Assembly: GCA_934654475.1 (NCBI GenBank) | Contig: CAKUFZ010000001.1 | Span: forward strand, 62,001 to 126,000 | Direction of reading: 5' to 3' | Length of the DNA stretch: 64,000 nucleotides | Source: an uncultured Coriobacteriales bacterium | GTDB taxonomy: Bacteria; Actinomycetota; Coriobacteriia; Coriobacteriales; UMGS124 | Shown here: positions 1-14,420 of the stretch, one piece after another | Layout of the letters: the number at the start of each line of letters is the position of its first letter | Position numbering within the stretch: position 1 is the stretch's first letter | Program-made: the position numbers and the translations under genes | Notes under the pieces: model-generated | The model's input: only the letters and a program-made list of their open reading frames with translations | What the model was told of the DNA's origin: nothing | Database searches by the model: none

Positions 1-213
1 CTTGTCGAAATGGCCACGCATGGGCTTGTTGACATGCTTGTCCTTGATGTCGCCCCAGCCGAGCTGAACAGCGCTGTAGCCATCGGACTCGACAGTCTTG
101 ACCTGCGTGACGGCGCAGGGGCCAGCCTGGATGACGGTCACAGGAACGACTTCATCGTTCTCGTTCCAGACCTGCGTCATCCCGATCTTGCGACCAAGAA
201 TCGTGTTGATCAT
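1..213 (-). CDS. rplC: 50S ribosomal protein L3 (5' part only)
   Basis: The N-terminal 71 residues of ribosomal protein L3 are visible, beginning [16 protein letters not shown], a typical L3 start. The rest lies beyond the left edge. The ATG at 213 is preceded by a purine-rich AGGAAG ribosome-binding site. L3 is a primary 23S rRNA binder close to the peptidyl-transferase centre. In most bacteria rplC directly follows rpsJ in the S10 operon. Here a strong terminator separates the two, so rplC probably begins a new transcript. A small hairpin, CCCGG-CCCTT-CCGGG, lies in its leader at about 250-264. Confidence 0.95.
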   Translation of the reverse strand, partial: MINTILGRKIGMTQVWNENDEVVPVTVIQAGPCAVTQVKTVESDGYSAVQLGWGDIKDKHVNKPMRGHFDK

Positions 214-299
214 GATCTTCCTTACCTCGGGCGGTCTTAGGACAAAATACCCGGCCCTTCCGGGCATACCTAGAGGACCGCAAACGTATGGCCGTGCAT

Positions 300-340
300 A
301 AAAAAGCACAGCCCTCTAAGAATATCTCAGAGGGCTGTGC
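300..340 (-). terminator. Intrinsic terminator after rpsJ
   Basis: A 12-bp perfect stem (GCACAGCCCTCT at 306-317 pairing with AGAGGGCTGTGC at 329-340) has an 11-nt loop and, on the minus strand, is followed by a run of six T. It sits 23 bases after the rpsJ stop and ends the str/rpsJ transcript before rplC. Confidence 0.9.
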
Positions 341-363
341 ATTACAACTCGTTAACGAAATCT

Positions 364-672
364 CTAAAGCTTGATCTCGATATCCACACCAGAGGGGAGG
401 TTGAGACGCATGAGCGAGTCAACGGTGGAAGGCGTGGGCTCAACGATGTCGATGAGGCGCTTGTGGGTGCGCATCTCGAACTGCTCACGGCTGTCCTTGT
501 TCACGTGGGGCGAACGGATGACGGTGTAGAGGTTGCGCTCGGTGGGCAGCGGGATGGGGCCGGAAACCTTGGCACCCGTCTGCAGCGCGGTGTCTACGAT
601 GAGCTTGGAGGACTGATCCACGATCTCGTGGTCAAAACCCTTCAGGCGAATCCTGATCTTCTGAGAAGCCAA
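364..672 (-). CDS. rpsJ: 30S ribosomal protein S10
   Basis: The 102-residue product starting (M)[15 protein letters not shown] matches the usual S10 length and N-terminus. S10 sits in the 30S head and, in other bacteria, also partners NusB in antitermination. I chose a TTG start at 672 because GGAGG lies seven bases upstream. An ATG at 693 would add seven residues not found in the family. The gene follows fusA by 75 bp and is probably the last gene of the rpsL-rpsG-fusA transcript. It ends at the terminator at 300-340 instead of reading into rplC. Confidence 0.96.
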   Translation of the reverse strand: MASQKIRIRLKGFDHEIVDQSSKLIVDTALQTGAKVSGPIPLPTERNLYTVIRSPHVNKDSREQFEMRTHKRLIDIVEPTPSTVDSLMRLNLPSGVDIEIKL

Positions 673-747
673 CTCGATACCTCCAAAAATCAAGGGTAAG
701 GCATTTAGCCGAGCGCCGCAGCGCTCCCCTTCTCTGCTGAAATTGCT

Positions 748-2850
748 TTACGCCTTGGCGTTCTTGCTGGAAACCTCGTCAGCGATGTTCTTGGGAACAG
801 GCTCGTAGGCGCTGAACTGCATGGTGTAGGTGGCGCGACCCTGGGTGGCACTGCGAAGGTCGGTAGCGTAACCAAACATCTCGCCCAGCGGCACCTTGGC
901 ATTGATGACCTTGGCGTTCTTGCGGTCCTCCATGCCCTCGATCTTGCCGCGACGAGAGGACAGGTTGCCCATAACGTCGCCCATGTACTGCTCGGGGGTA
1001 ACGACCTCGACAGACATGACAGGCTCGAGCAGGACGGGGTTGGAGCGGCGCAGGGCCTCCTTGATGGCCATGGAGCCGGCGACCTTGAAGGCAGCCTCGG
1101 AGGAGTCGACCTCGTGGTAAGAACCATCGATGAGCTCGACCTTGATGTCCTCGGTGGGGAAGCCAGCGATGACACCGTTGCCAAGAGCCTCCTGGATGCC
1201 CTTGTCAACAGAGGGGATGAACTCCTTGGGGATGACGCCGCCGACGATCTTGTTCTCGAAGACGTAGCCGGAACCAGCGGGCAGGGGCTCCATGTTGATC
1301 ACGCAGTGACCGTACTGGCCATGGCCACCGGTCTGACGGACGAACTTACCCTCGACGTTCTGGACGGCCTTGCCAGCGGTCTCGCGGTAGGCAACCTGGG
1401 GCTTACCCACGTTGGCCTCGACCTTGAACTCGCGAAGCAGACGGTCGACGATGATCTCGAGGTGCAGCTCGCCCATACCGGCGATGATGGTCTGACCGGT
1501 CTCGGGGTTGGTGGACACCTTGAAGGTCGGGTCCTCCTCGGCGAGCTTCAGAAGGGCCATCTCGAGCTTGGTCTGCTCGTCCTTCGACTTCGGCTCAACG
1601 GCGATGTCGATAACGGGCTCAGGGAAGACCATGGACTCGAGGATGACGGGGGCCTTCTCGTCGCAGAGGGTGTCGCCCGTGGTGGTGTTCTTGAGGCCGA
1701 CGACGGCAACGATGTCACCGGCGGAGCAAGAGTCACGGTCGATACGATCGTTGGCGTTCATCTCAAGGATGCGGCCGATGCGCTCACGGTTGTCCTTGCA
1801 AGAGTTGAGGGCATAGGAGCCGCTCTCCAGCTTGCCGGAGTAAATGCGCAGGTAGGTAAGCTTACCGACGAAGGGGTCGGTCATAATCTTGAAGGCCAGG
1901 GCGCTGAAGGGCTCCTTGGAATCGGCCTTACGCTCGGTCTCCTCCTCGGTGCCGGGAACGGTACCCTTGATGGCGGGAATGTCGAGCGGGCTGGGGAGGT
2001 AGTCGACGACGGCGTCGAGCAGCTCCTGGACGCCCTTGTTCTTGTAGGAAGAACCGACAAGAACGGGGTGCAGCTTGCAGGCGATGGTGCCCTTACGGAT
2101 GGCAGCCTTGAGCTCCTCGACGGGAATCTCCTCCTCCATGAGGATCTTCTCCATGAGCTCATCGTCGAAGTTGGCGGCCTCGTCAAGCAGCTCCTGGCGC
2201 TTGATCTGGGCGATCTCGACGAACTCAGCGGGGATCTCGGCCATGGGCTCGGGGTAGGTCATGCCCTTTTCGTCGGCCTTGAAGTCCCAAGCGACCATGG
2301 TGACCAGGTCGATGAGGCCCCAGAAGTGGTCCTCCTCGCCCATGGGCACCTGGATGGCGACAGCCGGGGCGTCGAGACGCTCGTGCATGGTCTCGATGGC
2401 AGCCCAGAAGTCGGCACCGGTACGGTCGTACTTGTTCATGTAAGCGATGCGCGGGACGCCGTAGTTCTCAGCCTGACGCCAAACGGTCTCAGACTGGGGC
2501 TGGACGCCGGAGACGGCGTCAAAGACGGCGACAGCGCCGTCGAGAACGCGCAGAGAACGCTCGACCTCGGCCGTAAAGTCCACGTGGCCAGGGGTGTCGA
2601 TGATCTGAATGCGGTAGTCCTCGCCGTCCTTCTTCCACGTGCAGGTGGTAGCAGCGGAGGTAATGGTTACGCCGCGCTCCTGCTCCTGGACCATCCAGTC
2701 CATCTTGGCGGCACCCTCGTGGACCTCACCGATCTTGTGGGTCTTGCCGGTGTAGTACAGGATGCGCTCGGTCGTGGTGGTCTTGCCTGCGTCGATGTGG
2801 GCCATGATGCCGACGTTACGAGTGTCGGCAAGCAGGTTCTTTTTGGCCAT
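748..2850 (-). CDS. fusA: Translation elongation factor G
   Basis: This 700-residue GTPase drives ribosomal translocation. The G-domain motifs are present: [19 protein letters not shown] (P-loop), [11 protein letters not shown] (switch I), DTPGHVDF, and NKYDR at the NKxD position. Domains II-V follow, with length typical of EF-G. The ATG at 2850 has a GGAG site upstream. It lies 75 bp after rpsG in the classical str order rpsL-rpsG-fusA. The usual tuf is not next; tuf sits about 14 kb away in the tRNA-tuf unit, and rpsJ follows instead. Confidence 0.98.
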   Translation of the reverse strand: MAKKNLLADTRNVGIMAHIDAGKTTTTERILYYTGKTHKIGEVHEGAAKMDWMVQEQERGVTITSAATTCTWKKDGEDYRIQIIDTPGHVDFTAEVERSLRVLDGAVAVFDAVSGVQPQSETVWRQAENYGVPRIAYMNKYDRTGADFWAAIETMHERLDAPAVAIQVPMGEEDHFWGLIDLVTMVAWDFKADEKGMTYPEPMAEIPAEFVEIAQIKRQELLDEAANFDDELMEKILMEEEIPVEELKAAIRKGTIACKLHPVLVGSSYKNKGVQELLDAVVDYLPSPLDIPAIKGTVPGTEEETERKADSKEPFSALAFKIMTDPFVGKLTYLRIYSGKLESGSYALNSCKDNRERIGRILEMNANDRIDRDSCSAGDIVAVVGLKNTTTGDTLCDEKAPVILESMVFPEPVIDIAVEPKSKDEQTKLEMALLKLAEEDPTFKVSTNPETGQTIIAGMGELHLEIIVDRLLREFKVEANVGKPQVAYRETAGKAVQNVEGKFVRQTGGHGQYGHCVINMEPLPAGSGYVFENKIVGGVIPKEFIPSVDKGIQEALGNGVIAGFPTEDIKVELIDGSYHEVDSSEAAFKVAGSMAIKEALRRSNPVLLEPVMSVEVVTPEQYMGDVMGNLSSRRGKIEGMEDRKNAKVINAKVPLGEMFGYATDLRSATQGRATYTMQFSAYEPVPKNIADEVSSKNAKA

Positions 2851-2925
2851 GCTGTAATCTCCTTAGATGAAGCCGTTAAGGGGAAGTTCGAATGTGCATC
2901 ACTTGCGCGATGCACGACAGGCGAC

Positions 2926-3396
2926 TTACCAGCGGTAGTGCGAGAAGGCGCGGTTGGCCTCGGCCATCTTGTAGGTGTCCTCGCGCTTCTTGACAGCGCC
3001 GCCGACGCCATTGGAGGCGTCGAGGATCTCGTTGGCCAGACGCTCGACCATCGTCTTCTCCTTGCGGTCGCGAGCGTACTTCACGAGCCAGCGCAGACCG
3101 ACGGCCGTGGCGCGACGGGAGTTGACCTCCATGGGGACCTGATAGGTGGCGCCACCGACGCGCTTGGCCTTGGTCTCCAGCGTGGGCTTCACGTTGTCCA
3201 TGGCCTTGCGGAAGGTAGCGATGGGCTCAGAGCCGGTCTTCTCGGCAACGAGCTCGAGAGCGCCGTAGACGATGCGCTCAGCGGTGGACTTCTTGCCGTC
3301 GAGCATGATCTTGTTGATCAGCTGCGTGACAAGACGGTTGTTGTATACAGCGTCAGGCGCAACCTCACGACGGACAGCAGCATTACGACGAGACAT
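2926..3396 (-). CDS. rpsG: 30S ribosomal protein S7
   Basis: The 156-residue protein begins [19 protein letters not shown] and ends [10 protein letters not shown], both typical of S7. S7 nucleates assembly of the 30S head by binding the 3' domain of 16S rRNA, and in other bacteria it regulates its own operon through the rpsL-rpsG spacer. It lies between rpsL (58-bp gap) and fusA (75-bp gap) on the same strand. Whether autoregulation occurs here cannot be seen from sequence alone. Confidence 0.97.
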   Translation of the reverse strand: MSRRNAAVRREVAPDAVYNNRLVTQLINKIMLDGKKSTAERIVYGALELVAEKTGSEPIATFRKAMDNVKPTLETKAKRVGGATYQVPMEVNSRRATAVGLRWLVKYARDRKEKTMVERLANEILDASNGVGGAVKKREDTYKMAEANRAFSHYRW

Positions 3397-3454
3397 TCAA
3401 ACTCCTCATGTTCAGTGCAGGCTCAAGGCCTAATGGGCGTTAAAGAAAGGCAGC

Positions 3455-3826
3455 TTACTTCGGGCGCTTGGCGCCGTAGCGGGAGCGGCCCTGCTTACGG
3501 TTGGCAACAGCAGCGCAGTCGTAGGCGCCACGGATGACCTTGTAACGCACACCAGGCAGGTCGCGGACGCGGCCGCCGCGCACGAGCACGATGGAGTGCT
3601 CCTGGAGGTTGTGGCCCTCGCCGGGGATGTAAGCGGTGGTCTCGATGCCGTTGACGAGACGAACACGGCAGACCTTACGAAGAGCCGAGTTAGGCTTCTT
3701 GGGGCTGGTGGTGTAAACACGGGTGCAGACGCCGCGCTTCTGAGGGTTACCCTTCAGGGCTGCGTTCTTGGACTTGGAGGCAACCTTGGTGCGCCCCTGG
3801 CGTACAAGCTGGTTAATGGTAGGCAA
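3455..3826 (-). CDS. rpsL: 30S ribosomal protein S12
   Basis: S12 lies at the decoding centre and interface of the 30S subunit. The 123-residue product carries the conserved core [14 protein letters not shown] and the motif LPGVRY, with Lys at the streptomycin-relevant positions of both. I start it at a TTG (3826) directly before [10 protein letters not shown] because AAGGAG lies upstream at about 3835-3840. An upstream in-frame ATG would add about 90 residues of non-family sequence. It is the first gene of the rpsL-rpsG-fusA-rpsJ unit, with a TTGACA promoter about 70 bp upstream. Confidence 0.96.
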   Translation of the reverse strand: MPTINQLVRQGRTKVASKSKNAALKGNPQKRGVCTRVYTTSPKKPNSALRKVCRVRLVNGIETTAYIPGEGHNLQEHSIVLVRGGRVRDLPGVRYKVIRGAYDCAAVANRKQGRSRYGAKRPK

Positions 3827-3893
3827 AGCTCTCGCTCCTTCAGAACTCGTCTTGGAAATGTCGGGCCGGGACGCGGCCCGGACACGAGGAGGT

Positions 3894-3922
3894 AGATTAT
3901 TATCCCTCCTCTTGATTGTCAA
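3894..3922 (-). promoter_or_regulatory. Promoter of the rpsL-rpsG-fusA-rpsJ unit
   Basis: On the minus strand a perfect -35 TTGACA (3917-3922) lies 17 bases from an AT-rich -10 region, TAATCT (3894-3899), within TAATAATCT. A CGGGCC/GGCCCG hairpin follows at about 3862-3880 in the leader. The -10 is weaker than the -35. Confidence 0.65.
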
Positions 3923-4013
3923 AATGCCACGGAGCCGGGCGTATCCATCCCGGAGCACTTCCCCGCAGCTAAACGGGCTGTTTGTCTTTGCAACGTAAAA
4001 CAAACTTCCCGGA

Positions 4014-4052
4014 GTTTTCACAAATGGGGCCCGCCAGATTACGGCGGGCCCC
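4014..4052 (-). terminator. Terminator after rpoC
   Basis: A 10-bp perfect stem (GGGGCCCGCC 4026-4035 with GGCGGGCCCC 4043-4052) and 7-nt loop lie 28 bases past the rpoC stop. The following minus-strand sequence, ATTTGTGAAAA, is only a weak T tract. Confidence 0.7.
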
Positions 4053-4079
4053 ACAGTAGAACACAGTCGAAACCGAGCG

Positions 4080-8627
<4,548 letters not shown>

Positions 8628-8629
8628 TG

Positions 8630-11600
8630 CTACTCCTTGTCGCTATCGCTCGAAACGAGGCTGTCGATCGCGGCATCGAATGCCTCGAAGGCGTCTGCAT
8701 CGGACGCGTCGGAGGCGATCATGTCGCCGGCCAGGTCCTTGAGCGAAGACTCGTCGATCTTCTCGTCGGCCACGGCAGGTGCTGCGAGCGCGGCGGCCTT
8801 CTTGGCGTTGACGGGCTCCACGTCCAGTGCCAGGGAGCGAATCTCCTTGACGAGGACCTTGAAGGACTCAGGAACGCCCTTCATGGGGATGTTGTCGCCC
8901 TTGACGATGGACTCATAGGCCTTGACGCGGCCGTTGGTGTCGTCGGACTTGACGGTCAGGACCTCCTGAAGCACGTTGGACGCGCCGTAGGAGTACAGGG
9001 CCCAGACCTCCATCTCACCGAAACGCTGGCCGCCGAACTGAGCCTTGCCGCCCAGCGGCTGCTGGGTCACTAGGCTGTAAGGGCCAGTCGAGCGGGCGTG
9101 GATCTTGTCGTCGACCATGTGGCCGAGCTTCAGGATGTAGCTCGTGCCCACGGTGATCGGGCGCGTGAAGCGCTCGCCGGTACGGCCGTCGTAGAGCCAG
9201 GTCTTGCCCTGCTCGTTGAGCTGGGGCACGAACTCCTTGCGCATATGCGGGCCATAGAGCGTCTTGGCGCGGGCCAGGAGGTTCGTGTTGGCACGACGGA
9301 TGACGTCGGCGATCTCGTCCTCGTCAGCGCCGTCAAAGACGGGCGTGGAGACGAAGAACGGGCCGGGGACGTACTCGTCGCCGCCGTTGTTCCAACCCTG
9401 TGCGGCAGCCCAACCCAGGTGGCACTCGAGCAGCTGGCCGACGTTCATACGCGAAGGAACGCCCAGCGGGTCGAGGATGACGTCGACGGGCGTACCGTCG
9501 GCCATGTAGGGCATGTCCTCAACGGGGAGGATGCGCGAAATAACACCCTTGTTGCCGTGGCGACCGGCGATCTTGTCGCCCTGCTGGATCTTACGGCGCT
9601 GGGCGACGTAGACGCGCACCAGCTCGTTGACGCCGGGCGGAAGCTCGTCGCCGTTCTCGCGGCTGAAGCGGACGACATCGATGACGCGGCCGTAGGCACC
9701 GTGAGGCATCTTCAGCGAAGTGTCGCGCACGTCGTGGGCCTTGGCACCGAAGATGGCGCGCAGCAGGCGCTCCTCGGCGGTAAGGGCACTCTCGCCCTTG
9801 GGCGTGACCTTGCCGACCAGAATGTCGCCGGCAGTGACCTCAGCACCGATGCGGATGATACCGTCGGCGTCGAGGTTGGCCGTCATGTCCTCGCCAAGGT
9901 TGGGGATCTCGCGGGTGATTTCCTCGGGACCGAGTTTGGTGTCGCGGGCGTCGATCTCGTGCTTGGAGATGTTGATCGTCGTCATAAGGTCCTGCTGGAC
10001 GACGCGCTCCGAGACGATGATGGCATCCTCGTAGTTGTAGCCTTCCCAGGGCATGTAAGCCACGGTGAGGTTCTGGCCAAGCGCGAGCTCGCCCTTGTCG
10101 GTGGAAGGACCGTCGGCGAGCACATCGCCCTTGTGGACCTCCTGGCCGGTGTAGACGAGGGGCTTGTGGTTGATGCAGGTGCTCTGGTTGGAGCGCTGGA
10201 ACTTGGGCAGCTTGTAGGTCTGAACCGTGCCGTCGTTGGCACGGATGCGGACCTGCATGGCGTCGGCGTACTCAACGACGCCGTCCTTCTTGGCGCGCAG
10301 GATGTCGCCGGAGTCGACGGCGGCGCGAAGCTCCATGCCGGTGCCGACGTAGGGGGCAGCCGGACGGATGAGCGGCACGGCCTGACGCTGCATGTTTGCA
10401 CCCATGAGCGTACGCTTGGCGTCGTCGTGCTCGAGGAACGGAATGAGCGTGGCGGCGATGGAGATCATCTGACGCGGCGAGACGTCCATGTAGTCGACCT
10501 CGGACACTGCAACCTCGGCAGGAGTACCGAAGTCGCCGTAGAAGTCCTTGGTGCGGGCAATGACGTGCGTAGCAGGCTTGACCTCGCCCGTGATGGGGTC
10601 GACGGTGATGAACTCACGCGTGTTCTCATCGAAACGCTCGGCCGCCTGGGCGATAACGTGGCTCTCTTCCTCGTCGGCGGTCATGTAGTCGATCTCATCG
10701 GTGACCTTGCCGTCGACAACGCGACGGTACGGAACCTCGATGAAGCCGAACTTGTTGACACGCGAGAAGATGGCCAGAGAGCCGATAAGGCCGATGTTGG
10801 GGCCTTCGGGGGTCTCGATGGGGCACATACGCGAGTAGTGCGAGTTGTGAACGTCGCGGGCCTCGGTGGGGACGTTCGTACGACGGCTGGAACCGGTCTT
10901 GTGACCAGCAACGCCGCCCGGGCCCAGGGCGGACAGACGACGCTTGTGCGTGAGGCCTGCGAGGGGGTTGTTCTGGTCCATGAACTGGGACAGCTGGCTG
11001 GAACCGAAGAACTCCTTGATGGAGGCCACAATGGGGCGGATGTTGATCAGCGACTGAGGCGTGATCTCGTCGACCTCCTGGGAGGCCATGCGCTCGCGCA
11101 CAACGCGCTCCATGCGGGACAGGCCCACGCGGAACTGGTTGCCGATAAGCTCGCCGACGGTACGCACGCGGCGGTTGCCGAAGTGGTCGCGTTCGTCGAC
11201 GACGTAGCCCTCAAGACCGTCGTGGAGGTTGATGAGGTAGCGAAGGGCGGCGATGATATCCTCAGGCGTCAGAACGTAGACGTCGGAGTCGACGTTGAGG
11301 CCGAGCTTCTTGTTGAGCTTGTAGCGACCCACCGAAGCGAGGTCGTAACGCTGCTGGTTGAAGAAGAGGCCGTCGAGCAGGGCCTTGGCCGAGTCAAGCG
11401 TGGGCGGCTCGCCGGGGCGCTGCTTCTTGTAGAGCTCCACAAGGGCGTCCTCGCGGGTGGTGGTGGTGTCGCGCGCAAGGGTGCGCTGCACCATGGGGCA
11501 ATCGCCGAGCAGCTCGATGATCTCCTCGTTGGTCTGAGCGATGCCCAGGGCGCGGAGGAACATAGAAGCGGGCTGCTTGCGCTTGCGGTCGATGCTCACG

Positions 11601-12148
11601 ACGATGGTGCCGCGCTTGTCAGTCTCGAACTCGAGCCAGGCACCGCGCGTGGGGATGAACTGCACGCGATAGATCAGCTTGTTGGCGTCGATCTCGCGGA
11701 AGTAGTACACACCGGGCGAGCGGACGAGCTGCGAAACCACAACACGCTCCGTGCCGTTGATGATGAACGTGCCGCGATCGGTCATGAGCGGGAAATCGCC
11801 CATGAACACGACCTGCTCCTTCATCTCACCGGTCTCACGGTTCGTAAAGCGAACCTCGGTCAGCAGCGGGGCCTGATAGCTGATGTCCTTGGCCTTGCAC
11901 TCCTCAACGGTGTGCTTGGGGTCGCCGAACTCATGAGCGCCAAACGTGACCTCAAGGGTCTTCGTGGCGTTCTCAATGGGCGAGACATCCTTGAATGCCT
12001 CGTCGAGTCCGGTGGACATAAACCTGTTGAACGATTCCTTCTGCACGGAGATCAGGTTGGGGAGCTCCATGACAGGCGGGATGCTTCCGAAGCTGATCCT
12101 CTCACGGTACGAACCCGTGGGATTGGGTGCGATTTCGAGATTAGCCAC
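8630..12148 (-). CDS. rpoB: RNA polymerase beta subunit
   Basis: The 1172-residue beta subunit begins [16 protein letters not shown] and has the rifampicin-pocket sequences [17 protein letters not shown] and [14 protein letters not shown] chose GTG at 12148 because GGAGG lies nine bases upstream (12158-12162); an earlier ATG would add 21 residues of non-family sequence. After GPGG, an 18-residue segment [18 protein letters not shown] replaces the usual ten-residue form (LTRERAGFEV in E. coli) before RDVH, in the fork-loop-2 region. The gene has its own promoter at 12200-12227 and is followed directly by rpoC. Confidence 0.98.
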   Translation of the reverse strand: MANLEIAPNPTGSYRERISFGSIPPVMELPNLISVQKESFNRFMSTGLDEAFKDVSPIENATKTLEVTFGAHEFGDPKHTVEECKAKDISYQAPLLTEVRFTNRETGEMKEQVVFMGDFPLMTDRGTFIINGTERVVVSQLVRSPGVYYFREIDANKLIYRVQFIPTRGAWLEFETDKRGTIVVSIDRKRKQPASMFLRALGIAQTNEEIIELLGDCPMVQRTLARDTTTTREDALVELYKKQRPGEPPTLDSAKALLDGLFFNQQRYDLASVGRYKLNKKLGLNVDSDVYVLTPEDIIAALRYLINLHDGLEGYVVDERDHFGNRRVRTVGELIGNQFRVGLSRMERVVRERMASQEVDEITPQSLINIRPIVASIKEFFGSSQLSQFMDQNNPLAGLTHKRRLSALGPGGVAGHKTGSSRRTNVPTEARDVHNSHYSRMCPIETPEGPNIGLIGSLAIFSRVNKFGFIEVPYRRVVDGKVTDEIDYMTADEEESHVIAQAAERFDENTREFITVDPITGEVKPATHVIARTKDFYGDFGTPAEVAVSEVDYMDVSPRQMISIAATLIPFLEHDDAKRTLMGANMQRQAVPLIRPAAPYVGTGMELRAAVDSGDILRAKKDGVVEYADAMQVRIRANDGTVQTYKLPKFQRSNQSTCINHKPLVYTGQEVHKGDVLADGPSTDKGELALGQNLTVAYMPWEGYNYEDAIIVSERVVQQDLMTTINISKHEIDARDTKLGPEEITREIPNLGEDMTANLDADGIIRIGAEVTAGDILVGKVTPKGESALTAEERLLRAIFGAKAHDVRDTSLKMPHGAYGRVIDVVRFSRENGDELPPGVNELVRVYVAQRRKIQQGDKIAGRHGNKGVISRILPVEDMPYMADGTPVDVILDPLGVPSRMNVGQLLECHLGWAAAQGWNNGGDEYVPGPFFVSTPVFDGADEDEIADVIRRANTNLLARAKTLYGPHMRKEFVPQLNEQGKTWLYDGRTGERFTRPITVGTSYILKLGHMVDDKIHARSTGPYSLVTQQPLGGKAQFGGQRFGEMEVWALYSYGASNVLQEVLTVKSDDTNGRVKAYESIVKGDNIPMKGVPESFKVLVKEIRSLALDVEPVNAKKAAALAAPAVADEKIDESSLKDLAGDMIASDASDADAFEAFDAAIDSLVSSDSDKE

Positions 12149-12199
12149 TCGGCGATGCCTCCTTCGAGTAGAGAAATGGCATGTTACGCGCAACCCTTT

Positions 12200-12227
12200 A
12201 TTGTAAAGCAAAATTTCTTGTATGCAA
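12200..12227 (-). promoter_or_regulatory. rpoB promoter
   Basis: Minus-strand -35 TTGCAT (12222-12227), 16-bp spacer and -10 TACAAT (12200-12205; five of six consensus bases) lie about 50 bp upstream of the rpoB GTG and downstream of two terminators. rpoBC therefore appears to be transcribed at least partly independently of rplJL. Confidence 0.7.
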
Positions 12228-12283
12228 AACCTCAGAATTCACGTACACCAAGACCCCTCATATGTGGTATAGGGCGCGCATAC

Positions 12284-12314
12284 AAAAGGGCCACCCGAAC
12301 AAATCGGGCAGCCC
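12284..12314 (-). terminator. Second terminator or attenuator between rplL and rpoB
   Basis: An 11-bp stem (12288-12298 with 12304-12314, two G-T wobbles) with a 5-nt loop is followed on the minus strand by TTTTG. It lies about 17 bases beyond the stronger rplL terminator and upstream of the rpoB promoter. Confidence 0.6.
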
Positions 12315-12330
12315 TCCCCCATTGCAAACC

Positions 12331-12363
12331 AAAAAGGCGGAGCCCGGTAACCCGGACCCCGCC
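12331..12363 (-). terminator. Terminator after rplL
   Basis: GGCGGAGCCCGG (12336-12347) pairs with CCCGGACCCCGCC (12351-12363) around a TAA loop, with one bulge or mismatch. On the minus strand five T follow. It lies 28 bases past the rplL stop and should end or attenuate the rplJ-rplL transcript. Confidence 0.85.
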
Positions 12364-12391
12364 TTGTGCGCTCGTAATAAGTAGGTTAAGA

Positions 12392-12763
12392 CTACTTAAC
12401 GGAAGCGGTAGCACCAGCCTCTTCGAGCTTGGCCTTGGCCTCGTCGGCCTTGTCCTTGTTGACGCCCTCGAGAAGAGCCTTGGGGCAACCGTCGACGGCC
12501 TCCTTGGCCTCCTTGAGGCCCAGGCCCGTGAGCTCACGGACAACCTTGATGACGGCGATCTTGTTGGCGCCGAAGGACTCGAGGACCACATCAAACTCGG
12601 TCTTCTCCTCCTCAGCGTCAGCGCCGGCGCCAGCAACAGCGGCAACGGCAACGGGGGCAGCGGAGACGCCGAAGACGTCCTCGAGCTCGTGAACGAGCTC
12701 AGAAAGCTCAATCGCCGTCATGCCCTTAAGGGTCTCGACGATCTCTTCCTTGGTGACAGCCAT
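12392..12763 (-). CDS. rplL: 50S ribosomal protein L7/L12
   Basis: The 123-residue stalk protein starts [15 protein letters not shown] and has the Ala/Val-rich hinge ([14 protein letters not shown]) between the N-terminal dimerisation part and the factor-binding C-terminal domain, where [20 protein letters not shown] is characteristic. It recruits EF-Tu, EF-G and other translational GTPases. The ATG at 12763 has GGAG upstream; ten extra in-frame N-terminal residues were excluded. It is co-transcribed with rplJ, 71 bp upstream. Confidence 0.97.
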   Translation of the reverse strand: MAVTKEEIVETLKGMTAIELSELVHELEDVFGVSAAPVAVAAVAGAGADAEEEKTEFDVVLESFGANKIAVIKVVRELTGLGLKEAKEAVDGCPKALLEGVNKDKADEAKAKLEEAGATASVK

Positions 12764-12834
12764 TGTAAAACTCCTTCTAATGCTATGCCGCACATGCGAC
12801 AGGCGATTTAAAAAGCTCGCGGATCAAGCAGCTC

Positions 12835-13326
12835 TTAGGCGGCCTGCTCCTTCTGCTCGCGGATAAGGTCGATAACGCGAGCAATCTGGGACATGGGGTT
12901 GAGCATGGTGGCCAGGATCGTGCCGAGCAGCTGCTCGCGACCGGGCAGGTCGGCGATAGCGTTGGCAGTAGCCTCGTCACACACAGCACCATCGACGAGA
13001 CCGCACTTGATCACGACGGACTTGTTCTCCTTAGCGAAGTCCTTGATGACCTTACCGGCGCTTGCGGGATCCTTCTCGAAGAAGACGTACGCGTTGGTAC
13101 CGGTGAGCAGCTCGCCCATGTCGGGATTGGACGAATCAACCAGAGCACGGTTCACAAGGTTGTTCTTGTAAACAGAGCACTTGGCGCCGTTTGCGCGAAG
13201 GTTCTTACGCAGAGTGCTGAAGGCCTTCACGGTCAGGCCACGGTAATCGATGACGAAGAAACCGGCGTTGGCGCCGAGGTCCTCGGTGATTGCAGCAACC
13301 TGGTCAATCTTTTTCTGAGTGGGCAT
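12835..13326 (-). CDS. rplJ: 50S ribosomal protein L10
   Basis: L10 anchors the L7/L12 dimers to 23S rRNA at the stalk base. The 163-residue product starts MPTQKKIDQVAAITEDL and contains GFFVIDYRGLTVKAFSTLR, typical of L10. The C-terminal helix (about IARVIDLIREQKEQAA) would bind L7/L12. The ATG at 13326 has a strong GGAGG site. The gene follows a recognisable L10 leader at about 13445-13530, implying feedback control by the L10-L12 complex as in other bacteria. Confidence 0.97.
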   Translation of the reverse strand: MPTQKKIDQVAAITEDLGANAGFFVIDYRGLTVKAFSTLRKNLRANGAKCSVYKNNLVNRALVDSSNPDMGELLTGTNAYVFFEKDPASAGKVIKDFAKENKSVVIKCGLVDGAVCDEATANAIADLPGREQLLGTILATMLNPMSQIARVIDLIREQKEQAA

Positions 13327-13444
13327 AACGTTGCACCTCCTTTCCTCGTGCGCGACCAGCCGGAAAGCTTGTGGCAGGCCGCATTCACAAGGAAATGAAA
13401 ACGGCCCCCCATGCCGCAAAGACACAGGAGGCCGTAAGGTACAA

Positions 13445-13530
13445 ACCTTTGACCACCTAGGCAGGAGGGTTGCCCCATTATGTCCTTAAGGACACCGGCC
13501 GTCTTTGGCAGCGGATCGCATCACGTTGAT
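13445..13530 (-). promoter_or_regulatory. L10 leader (autoregulatory mRNA structure)
   Basis: The rplJ leader carries the family landmarks on the minus strand: GCTGCCAAAGACGGCCGGTG, a GTCC-TTAA-GGAC hairpin, ATAATGGGG and CCTCCTGCCTAGGTGG in the expected order. In other bacteria this fold binds the L10-(L12)4 complex and represses rplJL. The rest of the 302-bp gap between rplJ and rplA holds only the rplJ ribosome-binding site and the rplA terminator. I see no convincing promoter in it. Confidence 0.8.
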
Positions 13531-13564
13531 GTGCTTGCGTTTGCAAGCTGGTATATTTAAGCAC

Positions 13565-13603
13565 AAAAAAGACCCCCCTGCCATGAGAATTGGCAGAGGG
13601 GTC
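13565..13603 (-). terminator. Terminator after rplA
   Basis: A 13-bp stem with one wobble (13571-13583 with 13591-13603), a 7-nt loop and a following run of six T on the minus strand lie 26 bases past the rplA stop. Confidence 0.9.
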
Positions 13604-13628
13604 CAAGCAACACCGTTTGAGCACAAGC

Positions 13629-14345
13629 CTACTCGGCAGCGGCGTCCATGAAGTTGCGCACCACAGCGGGATCGACCTTGATGCCAGGGCCCATGGTCGA
13701 GGTGATGGTGACGGACTTGACGTAACGGCCCTTGGCGGTGGAGGGCTTGACGCGGAGGATCTCAGTCATGAGCGCGCCATAGTTCTCCACGAGCTTCTCG
13801 AGCTCGAAGGAAGCCTTGCCCATGGGGATGTGGCAGATGCCGTAACGGTCAGCGCGATACTCGACGCGGCCGGCCTTGAGCTCGGAGACCATCTTGGCGA
13901 CGTCCATGGTCACGGTGCCCAGCTTGGGGTTGGGCATAAGGCCACGGGGACCAAGAATCTTACCGATGCGGCCAACCTTGGCCATCATGTTCGGGGTGGC
14001 GATGGCGGCGTCGAAGTTGATCTCGCCCTTCTGGATGGCAGCGACGAGCTCGTCGGAGCCGATGACGTCGGCGCCAGCGGCCTCAGCCTCGCGGGCCTTG
14101 TCGCCCTCGGCGAAGACAGCGACGCGGACGGTCTTGCCGGTGCCGTGAGGCAGGGCGATGGAGCCGCGGATGTTCTGGTCGGCCTTGCGGGGGTCGATGC
14201 CGAGGCGGAAGTGAACCTCGATGGACTCGTCGAACTTGGCGCTAGCGGTCTCCTTGGCCAGCTTGGCGGCCTCAACGGGGGCGTAAAGCTTGTTGGAGTC
14301 GATCTTGGCGACCTGCTCGTTGTAACGCTTGCCGTGCTTAGGCAT
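13629..14345 (-). CDS. rplA: 50S ribosomal protein L1
   Basis: The 238-residue protein starts [16 protein letters not shown] and contains [18 protein letters not shown], the L1 signature. L1 forms the mobile stalk at the ribosomal E-site, and in other bacteria it represses the L11 operon. I use the ATG at 14345 with GGAAA upstream; sixteen extra in-frame residues before it are not L1-like. It is paired with rplK (75-bp gap) and ends at a strong terminator, so rplKA looks like a unit separate from rplJL. Confidence 0.97.
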   Translation of the reverse strand: MPKHGKRYNEQVAKIDSNKLYAPVEAAKLAKETASAKFDESIEVHFRLGIDPRKADQNIRGSIALPHGTGKTVRVAVFAEGDKAREAEAAGADVIGSDELVAAIQKGEINFDAAIATPNMMAKVGRIGKILGPRGLMPNPKLGTVTMDVAKMVSELKAGRVEYRADRYGICHIPMGKASFELEKLVENYGALMTEILRVKPSTAKGRYVKSVTITSTMGPGIKVDPAVVRNFMDAAAE

Positions 14346-14420
14346 GGTGTTTCCTTTCGTGGTTGTGTCGGGTCCCTCTTGGGGCTCTCCCACTAACGGC
14401 GCGATGCCGTAGGTTCAGGT

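Noticed and set aside
249..264. CCCGG/CCGGG hairpin before rplC
   Set aside because: Only five base pairs and no T tract. It could be part of a leader fold, but there is not enough support for a regulatory call.
1114..3537. Long open frame on the plus strand opposite fusA and rpsG (about 800 codons)
   Set aside because: It is a mirror of the strongly GC-biased third codon positions of fusA/rpsG. Its translation is rich in Leu, Val, Asp, Gly and His without domain motifs, and the minus-strand genes are certain.
9098..12811. Plus-strand open frame of about 1240 codons opposite rpoB and rplL
   Set aside because: Same antisense artefact. It runs through the terminators, promoter and intergenic sequence between rplL and rpoB.
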